In this document: in pieces, positions 1-6,274 of the stretch
Numbering within the stretch: position 1 is the first letter of the stretch
Layout: every line of letters begins with the position of its first letter
The notes under the pieces: generated by a model
The model's input: the letters and a program-made list of their open reading frames with translations, nothing else
Told to the model about the DNA's origin: nothing
Database searches by the model: none
Source of the DNA: Pseudomonadota bacterium
GTDB lineage: Bacteria > Pseudomonadota > Alphaproteobacteria > Ferrovibrionales > Ferrovibrionaceae
Direction of reading: 5' to 3'
Length of the DNA: 12,451 nt
Assembly: GCA_021793055.1 (NCBI GenBank)
Contig: JAJYTL010000069.1
Location: 1-12,451 of the forward strand
Translations under genes and position numbers: made by a program

Positions 1-1081
1 GCGCATACAAAAGATGTACCGGCATCGCGTAGAGTCGTGCGAAAGGCGCCAGCGTGAGAACGGCGAGCGAACCCACTAGAAGTCGCTGCCGGCCTGTGCC
101 GGTTAAGAGGAACAGGGCATATTCAGAGAATAGGAAAACGAGTGCCAGGATTGGATACCACGTTTTTGCGGGCGCCGAATGCATAAAAAATGCGGCAACC
201 AAAACGATTACGGCTAACAAAAGCAATGCCCGACGCCCGAGCGCGATGGCCGACGCAGCGAGCACGAAGATACTTACCTGGGCAAATAAGCCTTGGAGCG
301 CCAACAGGCTCACACGCGGAACGCCTGTCAAGAGCTTTGTAATTGTCTGGTGAAGCCCTGCCGATCCGTGTATGCCGGTGACGGTCGCGACGTTGCCGAG
401 TGCGAGGACAGATCTCACCGGAAGTTCAGGAAAAAGAAAACTCATTACGTAAGTCGGGAAAAAGCCATGCAACAGGCCGGTCACTGCGAATGCACCCAGT
501 GTCCAATGACGATAGAGAATGGCAATTACCAATACAGAGGCCGCGAGGAATACTCCGTACTCCCTGATCCATGGCAATGCGATCATGAGAACGCCTAGGC
601 CCGCATAGCGTGGAACGTTAAGCTTGGATGTCCTGTCGCTTACGATGTCGAGTGCGAGAAGGAGTCCGGCGCATCCGAGACCCGGCACAAAGATGTGGGT
701 GAATATTGTTAGTTCCCAAACCTGCAGAAGAAACGACTGCGAGCACAGGAAAAGGATAAGGATAGGCGTCGCCACAATCGGTGATACGAATCGCCGAAGG
801 AATAAATAGATTGGCGTCGCGAGTAGGATATGAACGCCGAGCGCAGCAATAAGTAGCGGTCCGGACCCCCATTGCTGGTAGAGCGTATCCATCAGAAAGG
901 CGTAGATAAATGCAAGCGGGCGATACCCTCCAGGCCCAATAGCACCCCAAACTGATAAGCTCGTAATACCAAGACCCGCACTACCTCTCATTGCGGCCCA
1001 CGCGTGAATGCCCGCAATGCAGAAGACAGCGATCATGGTCGCCGCAGTTGGAAGCACGATTGGAAAGGAGCGGCTTGCCAT
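1..1081 (-). CDS. Polytopic membrane protein, GT-C glycosyltransferase-like, 3' end beyond window
   Basis: An open minus-strand frame runs from ATG at 1081 through the left edge, giving 360 codons with no stop. The product is very hydrophobic, with about nine or ten likely membrane segments separated by short loops. Near residues 52-97 it has a 'GYRPLAFIY' stretch, then a tryptophan-glycine turn and 'ALGVHILLATPIYLFLRRF'. This arrangement (YRPL, short amphipathic segment, H in the next helix, basic end) resembles membrane GT-C glycosyltransferases that use polyprenyl-phosphate sugars; that assignment is inference, and I see no clear acidic catalytic motif. O-antigen polymerase or ligase is an alternative. 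No strong ribosome binding site precedes ATG 1081; TTG codons at about 1120 and 1158 are in frame and possible starts. Its G+C content is clearly lower than that of the next gene. It may use the sugar carrier made by the upstream family 2 transferase. Confidence 0.72.
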   Translation of the reverse strand, partial: MASRSFPIVLPTAATMIAVFCIAGIHAWAAMRGSAGLGITSLSVWGAIGPGGYRPLAFIYAFLMDTLYQQWGSGPLLIAALGVHILLATPIYLFLRRFVSPIVATPILILFLCSQSFLLQVWELTIFTHIFVPGLGCAGLLLALDIVSDRTSKLNVPRYAGLGVLMIALPWIREYGVFLAASVLVIAILYRHWTLGAFAVTGLLHGFFPTYVMSFLFPELPVRSVLALGNVATVTGIHGSAGLHQTITKLLTGVPRVSLLALQGLFAQVSIFVLAASAIALGRRALLLLAVIVLVAAFFMHSAPAKTWYPILALVFLFSEYALFLLTGTGRQRLLVGSLAVLTLAPFARLYAMPVHLLYA

Positions 1082-1426
1082 TGAGGCTTTGGCGGGTATG
1101 CCGGTCGGTAGGTCAGAGATTCCGTTCAACGTAATTTCCCGTCGCTCGTTTCGAGTCAATGAGTAGTGACGAAAACCGGAACAATATCAATCGCACCGAC
1201 TTTTCCATTATCGACTTGTCCAGTACCACAACTCACGCCGGAACCGAAAACAATGAGCAGCAGGAAAAACGCGACCAAACACTTGGAAAGCGTGTCTTGA
1301 GCGCGCGATCAGGTATCCCTCGCCCGACTTCCATAGCGCGGGCGCTTTTGAGGGGGGCAGATGGGCGGAAATCCGGGGATTTTTGCGCCGACCCCGGAAG
1401 TATGGTGCTGATCCGCCGCAACGCGG
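1082..1426. other. Intergenic region with weak signals only
   Basis: This 345-base gap separates the family 2 transferase from the membrane protein and holds no confident gene. On the minus strand there is a possible promoter, TTGACT (1158-1153), 17-base spacer, AATTAC (1135-1130); the -10 box is poor. An inverted repeat at 1364-1389 (GGCG ... AAATC-CGGG-GATTT ... CGCC) lies about 40 bases past the transferase stop, but no T-run follows it on the minus strand, so it is at best a weak terminator. A 40-codon minus-strand frame at 1278-1156, starting with TTG, encodes a hydrophobic leader-like peptide; it is treated as a finding, not a gene. Confidence 0.5.
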
Positions 1427-2140
1427 TCACCCCCGTTTCCTCCAGAACCACAGCTCGCGCCAGAACTGGAAGTAATAGGCCGCGCCCCAGCGCAGGATCT
1501 GCAGCTTCCGCACACCGCCGATGCGCGGCGGCTCGCCGGCCGCAACCTCGCCGACCTTCTTCTTCGCCTTCAGCGCCCGCACCGACATCAGCGGCTCCCA
1601 GCTGATCACCGTGCCGAACAGGCGTTCGGGAAGACGGTAGGAGGCTTCCTTGTCGAGATCCAATTCGACGACGAGCTCGCGCTTGAACGCGCGGTAAATC
1701 ACCATGCAATCGGTGTAGCGGCCGCGATGGAGCAAATTGACGGTGCGCGTGAACAGCCAGTTGCCGAAACCGGTGACGATGTCGTCGTCATCGCTATGGG
1801 CATCGCCCAGATAGCGGCTGCCGATGACGAGGTCGTAGCCCTCAGCCATCTTCGCCAAGAGCGTCGGAATGATGGCCGGATCGCAGTTACCGTCCGGGCT
1901 CAGCGTCAGCACGATGTCACCGGAAATTTTCGGCATGACCTCCAGATAGGCGAAGCGGATGCCGCGCTTCTGTTGGATGTACACGTCAACGCCCCGCTCC
2001 CGGCACCACTCCACGGTGCCGTCGGTCGAGCCGCCATCGACCACGATAAGCTGGTCGTACCAAGCGGGATCTATCCGCGGCAGAATCGCCCGTACGCCCT
2101 CGACCTCGTTCAAGGTGAGCGCCAGGATGGTAACGGTCAT
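1427..2140 (-). CDS. Family 2 glycosyltransferase, polyprenyl-phosphate sugar synthase-like
   Basis: The 237-residue protein is a GT-A fold glycosyltransferase of family 2. The nucleotide-sugar binding start 'TILALTLNEVEGV' (residues 4-16) is followed by 'LIVVDGGSTDGT' (31-42), the family's beta-strand plus DGSTDGT-type motif. 'DLVIGSRYLGD' (103-113) is typical of dolichyl-phosphate mannose synthase-like members. The usual metal-binding DxD position reads 'LTLSPDGNCDP' (78-88), so the aspartate pair is replaced by SPDGN. No C-terminal membrane helices are present, although the end is rich in aromatic and basic residues (about 218-237) and may lie on the membrane. The start is ATG 2140, which overlaps the TGA of the upstream VTT gene as ATGA, so translation is probably coupled. 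An upstream in-frame extension inside that gene is unlikely. Expected role: transfer of one sugar from a nucleotide donor to a lipid carrier. Exact sugar unknown. Confidence 0.88.
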   Translation of the reverse strand: MTVTILALTLNEVEGVRAILPRIDPAWYDQLIVVDGGSTDGTVEWCRERGVDVYIQQKRGIRFAYLEVMPKISGDIVLTLSPDGNCDPAIIPTLLAKMAEGYDLVIGSRYLGDAHSDDDDIVTGFGNWLFTRTVNLLHRGRYTDCMVIYRAFKRELVVELDLDKEASYRLPERLFGTVISWEPLMSVRALKAKKKVGEVAAGEPPRIGGVRKLQILRWGAAYYFQFWRELWFWRKRG

Positions 2141-2829
2141 CGCGATCTGCCTCTGAGCTGGTTGAGCGCCCGGGCCGCGTACCACATCGCTACCAGCGCC
2201 ATGGCCGCCGCGGACACGGCGATCAGCGCCTTGATTAGATCGGCGACGGCGCCTTTAGCGATGAAGCTCCCCATCGCATGGCCGATCAGGGCCACAACGA
2301 AGGTCGGCGGCAAAAGAAAGATGGCGGTGGCCCAAACGTAGGTGAACGCGTCGATCGCGGTCAGTCCCAGAACGTAGTTGATTGGTCCCGTCGGCAGCGC
2401 CGGATTCAAGCGGATGAAAGCGATGAGGCGCCAGCCCTTGGCGTCGAATTCCCGCTGAAGCCGCGCCACGCGATCACTGCCGAAGCGGCGCGCCAAGGGC
2501 TGCCCGAACAAGCCCCGCGCCGCATAGAACGCGCCGATGGTGCCGAGCACCGCGCCGCCAGTGGCGATTAGCCCGCCGAGACCGGCGCCCCAGAAAACCC
2601 CGGCGGCGAGATTGAGGGGCAGTGTGGGGATGAGCGTCAGAACCGAGATCGCGTAGGCGAGAACAAAGAAAATCGCCGATACAATGGGGTGTAGCACCAA
2701 ACGGCGCTCGAACAGGTCCGGGGCCAAAAGGCCCTGCCGTCGCATCCACCAGGCCACGCCAACGCACGCGCATAGCACCAATAGCAGCACTGCTTTGCCA
2801 ATCCGGCTGCTGCGCGACCCCGCACTCAT
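2137..2829 (-). CDS. VTT-domain (TVP38/TMEM64, DedA-related) membrane protein
   Basis: The 230-residue inner-membrane protein has an N-terminal helix (about 11-28) and then a VTT domain. Visible family marks are a reentrant-type stretch with prolines ('LIPTLPLNLAAGVFWG', about 66-81), a glycine-rich helix ending in 'FYAARGLFG' (about 101-109, the F/Y-x-x-x-R motif) and 'FIRLNPALPTGPINYVLG' (about 138-155), followed by two more helices. DedA-superfamily proteins have been linked to recycling of undecaprenyl phosphate and to membrane homeostasis. Here the ATGA overlap with a polyprenyl-phosphate-sugar-synthase-like transferase points to a role in lipid-carrier handling; this is inference. ATG 2829 is preceded by AGGGG at good spacing, and a strong promoter lies about 60 bases upstream, so this gene opens a two-gene operon. 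G+C content is high here. Confidence 0.9.
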   Translation of the reverse strand: MSAGSRSSRIGKAVLLLVLCACVGVAWWMRRQGLLAPDLFERRLVLHPIVSAIFFVLAYAISVLTLIPTLPLNLAAGVFWGAGLGGLIATGGAVLGTIGAFYAARGLFGQPLARRFGSDRVARLQREFDAKGWRLIAFIRLNPALPTGPINYVLGLTAIDAFTYVWATAIFLLPPTFVVALIGHAMGSFIAKGAVADLIKALIAVSAAAMALVAMWYAARALNQLRGRSR

Positions 2830-2887
2830 ACTTGCCCCTAACTACCGGCCCGACCGCTGCGGCCGCGTTAAACGCCCCCATTAAACA

Positions 2888-2917
2888 ATCATACGCAAAA
2901 TACAACGCCCTTGCCAA
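2888..2917 (-). promoter_or_regulatory. Sigma70-type promoter for the VTT-glycosyltransferase operon
   Basis: Read on the minus strand, TTGGCA (2917-2912) is followed by an 18-base spacer and TATGAT (2893-2888). Both boxes are close to consensus. Transcription would begin near 2881 and leave a leader of about 50 bases before ATG 2829, with AGGGG as ribosome binding site. It sits in the 138-base gap after the radical SAM/SPASM gene, supporting separate transcription of the downstream pair. Confidence 0.55.
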
Positions 2918-2967
2918 GGCCAGTAATGAGCCTCTTGTTTCATCCAACTATGAACGGAACACGAAGG

Positions 2968-4305
2968 TCATTGTGAGCCTGCCCCCAACGCTGGACCAGG
3001 GCGCTGGTCTTCCGCGGTGGCACTGGTCAGCGATCGATGCGCACACCAACTTCTGGCAGCATGTAAGGTCGGTTCGATGCGGAGCCCGGCAATAATCGAA
3101 AGGTCCACGGCTGAGAGGTCCATGGGCCCCAGCTCGTGCGGGCAAACGATGTACTGTCCGCGATAACGGACTATGTTACAATCTTTCACTGTTTCGACAA
3201 GGATCGGCGTATCCACGTGTTCAAGCTGCAGCTCGCCGGTGTCAAAATTTATATTGCGAATGCCCGGCTGATGGCCAACGTCAAAATAGGAAGCGATGTC
3301 GTGGGCATCGATATCGCGACTTTTCAAACATAGACGATAATAATCGCAGCTCGCACAGTGCCGTGTGTCGGCTAGTACGGCGGCCCTCGCGGCATTGGCT
3401 CGCTCACCAAACCAGATGCCTTCGAGCGAGTCTTCACGCAAATTGCCAACTGTGAACTTATAGCAAAGCTGAACATCACCATTGTTGAGGATTTTGGCAA
3501 AGGTCCAGGGCGACTTGCAATCAACTGACATTCCGGGCCACAAACCTATCTGATGTTCCACACGCGGATCCGGAACAATCCGGGCTGCCGGATTTCTCGA
3601 TGCAATCAGTCCGCCATTAATCTGGGGAGGGACTAATAGAGTGACGCGACGATTGTTAAAGATAATGTCCTTTGCCGCCGCTTCCAATAGAGTCAGATAA
3701 TCAGAGCGTACCGGGAAAAGACTTTCACGAATCAGGGCAGGGTCGTTTGCTCTCACTACCATCGAGAGAAAGCGAATCAGATGAAAGTCCGCCTTATCCC
3801 AAAAATCTATGATCTCTGGTATCTCGGCCATATTGGACCGCATCATTGTGGTATTCACGGCAAAGAATGTATCTCTTTGTCCGAAACGCTGCCGGAAACG
3901 CGTAATCGAATCTATGGTCTTGCGGAACTCCGACCGCCGACGGATATGCTCATACGTTGCCGGACGGATACCATCAAAAGAAAAGGTGAAAATGCGCAAG
4001 TCAGCATCGAGAAGCGCGGAAACGTTCTCCTCGCTAAGCAATGTTCCATTGGAGACAGTTTCTAGGCAAGCACCTAGCGCGGTTAGGCGGCGAACAATAT
4101 CCGAAAATTGTTTGTGCATCATAGGCTCAAAACCTGACCCTATAATGACATGCACACCTCGTAGATTTCCTAGTCTATCAATTAAATCAGTTGACAAAAC
4201 GTCACGGGGCTCGTCGTTCATAAAGGATACATGGCACATCTTGCAACGAAGATTGCACGACATGGTCGGCTCTATTTCGATTACTTTCGGAAAGTCGGGC
4301 TGCAT
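2968..4305 (-). CDS. Radical SAM/SPASM enzyme with C-terminal shared module; 3' end probably frameshifted
   Basis: The 445-residue protein opens with the radical SAM signature C-x3-C-x2-C ('CNLRCKMC', Cys17, Cys21, Cys24), which binds the [4Fe-4S] cluster that cleaves S-adenosylmethionine. A SPASM-type auxiliary cluster region follows, with Cys263, Cys281 ('NNGDVQLCYKFTVGNL'), Cys317, Cys320 and Cys326. After this core comes one copy of the module shared with two neighbours ('CNIVRYRGQYIVCPHELG', 376-393, then PMDL). The last 30 residues look out of frame: shifting one base at about 3060 gives 'LPEVGVRIDR' and a stop at 3027-3029, matching LPxV motifs after the module elsewhere. I chose ATG 4305 because AGGTGA lies 8 bases before it; ATG 4314 or GTG 4317 are possible. 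SPASM enzymes modify peptides, sugars or small alcohols; no precursor peptide was seen nearby. G+C is lower than in flanking genes. Confidence 0.88.
   Translation of the reverse strand: MQPDFPKVIEIEPTMSCNLRCKMCHVSFMNDEPRDVLSTDLIDRLGNLRGVHVIIGSGFEPMMHKQFSDIVRRLTALGACLETVSNGTLLSEENVSALLDADLRIFTFSFDGIRPATYEHIRRRSEFRKTIDSITRFRQRFGQRDTFFAVNTTMMRSNMAEIPEIIDFWDKADFHLIRFLSMVVRANDPALIRESLFPVRSDYLTLLEAAAKDIIFNNRRVTLLVPPQINGGLIASRNPAARIVPDPRVEHQIGLWPGMSVDCKSPWTFAKILNNGDVQLCYKFTVGNLREDSLEGIWFGERANAARAAVLADTRHCASCDYYRLCLKSRDIDAHDIASYFDVGHQPGIRNINFDTGELQLEHVDTPILVETVKDCNIVRYRGQYIVCPHELGPMDLSAVDLSIIAGLRIEPTLHAARSWCAHRSLTSATAEDQRPGPALGAGSQ
3127..3180 (-). repeat. Shared C-terminal module, single copy in radical SAM/SPASM protein
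   Basis: This stretch encodes 'CNIVRYRGQYIVCPHELG', followed by PMDL. It aligns without gaps with the copies at 8263-8316, 7621-7674, 7375-7428 and 4670-4723, and with one extra residue at 4880-4936. The segment just before it ('TPILVETVKD') also matches 'EPILEEIYRE' of the glycosyltransferase copy. Similarity is at protein level, not a DNA repeat. Confidence 0.7.
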
Positions 4306-4445
4306 AAGCGCCATCACCTATTGCGTTAATTTCCAATCTAGATGCCTAATCACAAGGGCCTAGGAAAGCACATTACTGCTCTTAGTGCCCGTAAAACCTC
4401 ACACCTCCAATAAGGACCGTTGTAGTTCCCTGAGCCTGCTGAAGC

Positions 4446-4461
4446 TGAGATGATTATCTCA
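4446..4461. repeat. Small perfect inverted repeat in the gap before the radical SAM/SPASM gene
   Basis: TGAGAT-GATT-ATCTCA is a perfect 6-base stem with a 4-base loop, lying 28 bases after the stop of the glycosyltransferase (4490) and about 140 bases before the radical SAM/SPASM start. No T-run follows on the minus strand, so it is not a convincing intrinsic terminator; it could be an operator or a chance palindrome. The 184-base gap has no other clear signal. Confidence 0.25.
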
Positions 4462-4489
4462 TTTGCCACACTTTATTAGACCTTCACTG

Positions 4490-5902
4490 TCAACGGCAGG
4501 AAGTTCTTCTCATGACTTTCCTAAAGACCTGGAGCGTTTTAGCGCGGAGCCCGAACATTTTGGTAGCATCGATCTGGGTCCGCAATGCAGCTATCTCCCA
4601 GCCTATAAGAACGTCGCGGCCAAGCAGAGGGCCTTCTCTTCTTAGGGCTTGGGCAAACGAACGATGAGAACCGAACTGCTTCGCGAAGGCGACGAGCATG
4701 TTGCCGACCCGGATGATATGGAAACCTCTATAGCTCTCTTCGAACGTAGGCTCCGGTAGATTCACGCCCCGTACGCCATCGATGACCTGCTTCAGGTCAT
4801 CGACATTGCTGCCGATCTTGAATTGGCTTTCCGGCGGAAGCGGCTTCTGGCCCGACAGTACGGCCGGCAGATCCAGGGGGCCCAAGGATTGCGCCACCGC
4901 GACAAGCCGCCGACTATCGATTCGTACGATGTTGTACTCGCGATAAATCTCTTCCAGGATCGGCTCCGGCGGGAACAGCCCAGGTATATCCTTTCGGTCG
5001 TCGTCGACGGCGCTCCGCGCTTTGTGGCGGAGGCGCGGATTATGCAGCACCGTCTCGTCGAGGAGGCGCTCCATGAGGCCCCTCATCGGAAGAAGCGCGC
5101 GGTAGCGCTCGAATGCCTCATCGGCCTCGGCGCGCCAATTGGCGCTGAGTCGGCTCAGACAGAACTCGGCGAAGTCGGTCCCCTCCGCCGCCATCGGCGC
5201 CAGCGAGCTTTGTCGCGTTGCGACCGGCGTGAATTCCTGGACGATGCCACGTCTCCCGTGAAGCAGGAGACCGAGCCGCGTCGAGGAAGGGATCGGCCAT
5301 TCGGGGGATTGCCGGAAGCAAATGCCGATTCGGCATTGTCCGATGAAGGCGTTGAGCTCCGCTGGGGAGAGAATTCTAGATGGGATTCTCACCTTGCAAT
5401 GGCGGGCAAGCTCACCCAGCACCGATTGGCGGTAGTCGTTAATCTGGCCGAAGAAAGCGAAGTCAACCTCCGGATCGGTATAAGCCTCGGCAGGCACCAG
5501 ACGCTCCGAGAAACCGATCTCGAGATAGCCGGCCGGAGCAAACGAGGAATAGTTGGGCACCGCCTGCTCGACCAGAGACCATATGAAGGCTGCTCCTTCC
5601 GCGACCTCTGGAAATGCCGCAGCTCGACTGCGCCACGGCTCGTCACATCGCCAGTTGAACCCCTTACCGTCCGGAATTTCAGTCGCCACGATGCCGTAGG
5701 CGATGCCGCTTTCGCGCAACAACTGCGACTGACCGGGGCGGAAGTTTTCCCAGATCAAATTGATCGCGTTTGGCGCGAGACGGTCACCGATTGTGACGGC
5801 GTGGCCGAGTTCGCTGAATCCGGCCTCAAAAAGCCGGATTTGGTCGTACACCATGAGTCTCCCCATCGGGTGTACGTTGCCGAGGTAAAAGTGAATCCAC
5901 AT
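4490..5902 (-). CDS. GT-B-like glycosyltransferase with two C-terminal copies of the shared module
   Basis: The 470-residue protein is probably a GT-B type glycosyltransferase. Its first half has a Rossmann-like start ('MWIHFYLGNVHPMGRLMVYD'). The second half carries 'VDFAFFGQINDYRQSVLGEL' (146-165), 'LSPAELNAFIGQCRIGICF' (178-196) and 'SSTRLGLLLHGRRGIVQEF' (206-224), the layout of CgeB/family-1-like transferases: sequence around a G-x-x-x-x-x-R-x-x-x-L, an element near 'N-x-x-I-x-x-x-x-I', then S-x-R and a late glutamate. No family number can be fixed from this. From about 310 two copies of the shared module follow: 'EPILEEIYREYNIVRIDS' into 'AQSLGPLDL' (about 313-345) and 'EPTFEESYRGFHIIRVG' into 'AKQFG' (about 384-411). 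ATG 5902 is chosen because AAGGAAA lies about 10 bases upstream; an in-frame TTG at 5938 is less likely. The gene is transcribed away from the small plus-strand gene. Confidence 0.8.
   Translation of the reverse strand: MWIHFYLGNVHPMGRLMVYDQIRLFEAGFSELGHAVTIGDRLAPNAINLIWENFRPGQSQLLRESGIAYGIVATEIPDGKGFNWRCDEPWRSRAAAFPEVAEGAAFIWSLVEQAVPNYSSFAPAGYLEIGFSERLVPAEAYTDPEVDFAFFGQINDYRQSVLGELARHCKVRIPSRILSPAELNAFIGQCRIGICFRQSPEWPIPSSTRLGLLLHGRRGIVQEFTPVATRQSSLAPMAAEGTDFAEFCLSRLSANWRAEADEAFERYRALLPMRGLMERLLDETVLHNPRLRHKARSAVDDDRKDIPGLFPPEPILEEIYREYNIVRIDSRRLVAVAQSLGPLDLPAVLSGQKPLPPESQFKIGSNVDDLKQVIDGVRGVNLPEPTFEESYRGFHIIRVGNMLVAFAKQFGSHRSFAQALRREGPLLGRDVLIGWEIAALRTQIDATKMFGLRAKTLQVFRKVMRRTSCR
4670..4936 (-). 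repeat. Two copies of the shared C-terminal module in the glycosyltransferase
   Basis: Copy one (4880-4936) encodes 'YNIVRIDSRRLVAVAQSLG' followed by PLDL. Copy two (4670-4723) encodes 'FHIIRVGNMLVAFAKQFG' without the trailing DL. Both are preceded by a matching lead-in ('PEPILEEIYRE' and 'PEPTFEESYRG'), so the repeat unit is at least about 30 residues and the two copies are about 70 residues apart. Confidence 0.7.
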
Positions 5903-6004
5903 GTTTAGGAAATTTCCTTTTCCGCTGTGCAAAGACAAAAGTTCTGGCTACCGAAGCGCCGCAGTCGAATTATCGACATCACATCCACTGGCCATTTCGG
6001 TGAC

Positions 6005-6033
6005 TTGTCATCGCTCCCGCGGCGCGGTTATGC
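6005..6033 (+). promoter_or_regulatory. Possible promoter for the small cysteine-rich gene
   Basis: On the plus strand TTGTCA (6005-6010), a 17-base spacer and TTATGC (6028-6033) form a fair sigma70-like pair. The start of transcription would fall near 6040, leaving only a few bases before ATG 6047, so the message would be nearly leaderless. This fits the absence of a clear ribosome binding site but remains weak evidence. Confidence 0.3.
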
Positions 6034-6046
6034 GAAAATCGAAACC

Positions 6047-6247
6047 ATGAAAACCTTATGCGCCATATGCAAAATACCCATCGCGTGCGAACCTGGCCCG
6101 ACACGATGGTGTGCAGAGTTAACAAAGGGAGCAATGCCGGCACGATCGGAAGGCTGCCTCTGCGAAGCATGCCTTCGGGCACGGCTCGAGAGGCAAACTG
6201 ATCCGATCGCTCCCGCGTCCTTGAATTCGCCGAGGGCGAAGAGCTGA
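6047..6247 (+). CDS. Small cysteine-rich protein, CWC family-like
   Basis: This 66-residue protein is the only plus-strand gene accepted here. It has seven cysteines in an ordered pattern: C-x2-C at 5-8, Cys14, W21-C22, and C-x-C-x2-C at 37-42 ('CLCEACLRARL'). The order 'CAICKIPIACEP ... WCAEL ... CLCEACL' matches my memory of the cysteine-rich CWC family, small proteobacterial proteins thought to bind a metal such as zinc; the usual CWC is RWC here. Function is unknown. The frame is open further upstream to ATG 5927, but the family pattern begins just after ATG 6047, so I start there. It lies head-to-head with the glycosyltransferase (144-base gap) and tail-to-tail with the dehydrogenase (27-base gap). 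No obvious link to glycan synthesis; it may be a passenger gene. Confidence 0.7.
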   Translation: MKTLCAICKIPIACEPGPTRWCAELTKGAMPARSEGCLCEACLRARLERQTDPIAPASLNSPRAKS

Positions 6248-6274
6248 CCACCCGAACCAGTACCCAAATCACAG

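Noticed and set aside
618..950. Minus-strand open frame of 110 codons
   Set aside because: Out-of-frame shadow inside the larger membrane-protein frame that runs through the left edge.
1159..1605. Plus-strand open frame of 148 codons reaching into the intergenic region
   Set aside because: Low-complexity Arg/Ser/Pro-rich product, mostly antisense to the transferase; no support as a gene.
1727..2341. Plus-strand open frame of 204 codons
   Set aside because: Antisense shadow of the family 2 transferase and the VTT gene, both with clear motifs; no domain visible in the plus-strand product.
4823..5908. Long plus-strand open frame of 361 codons
   Set aside because: It lies antisense to the glycosyltransferase, is rich in Arg with no recognisable motif, and the minus-strand frame has clear family features and a ribosome binding site.
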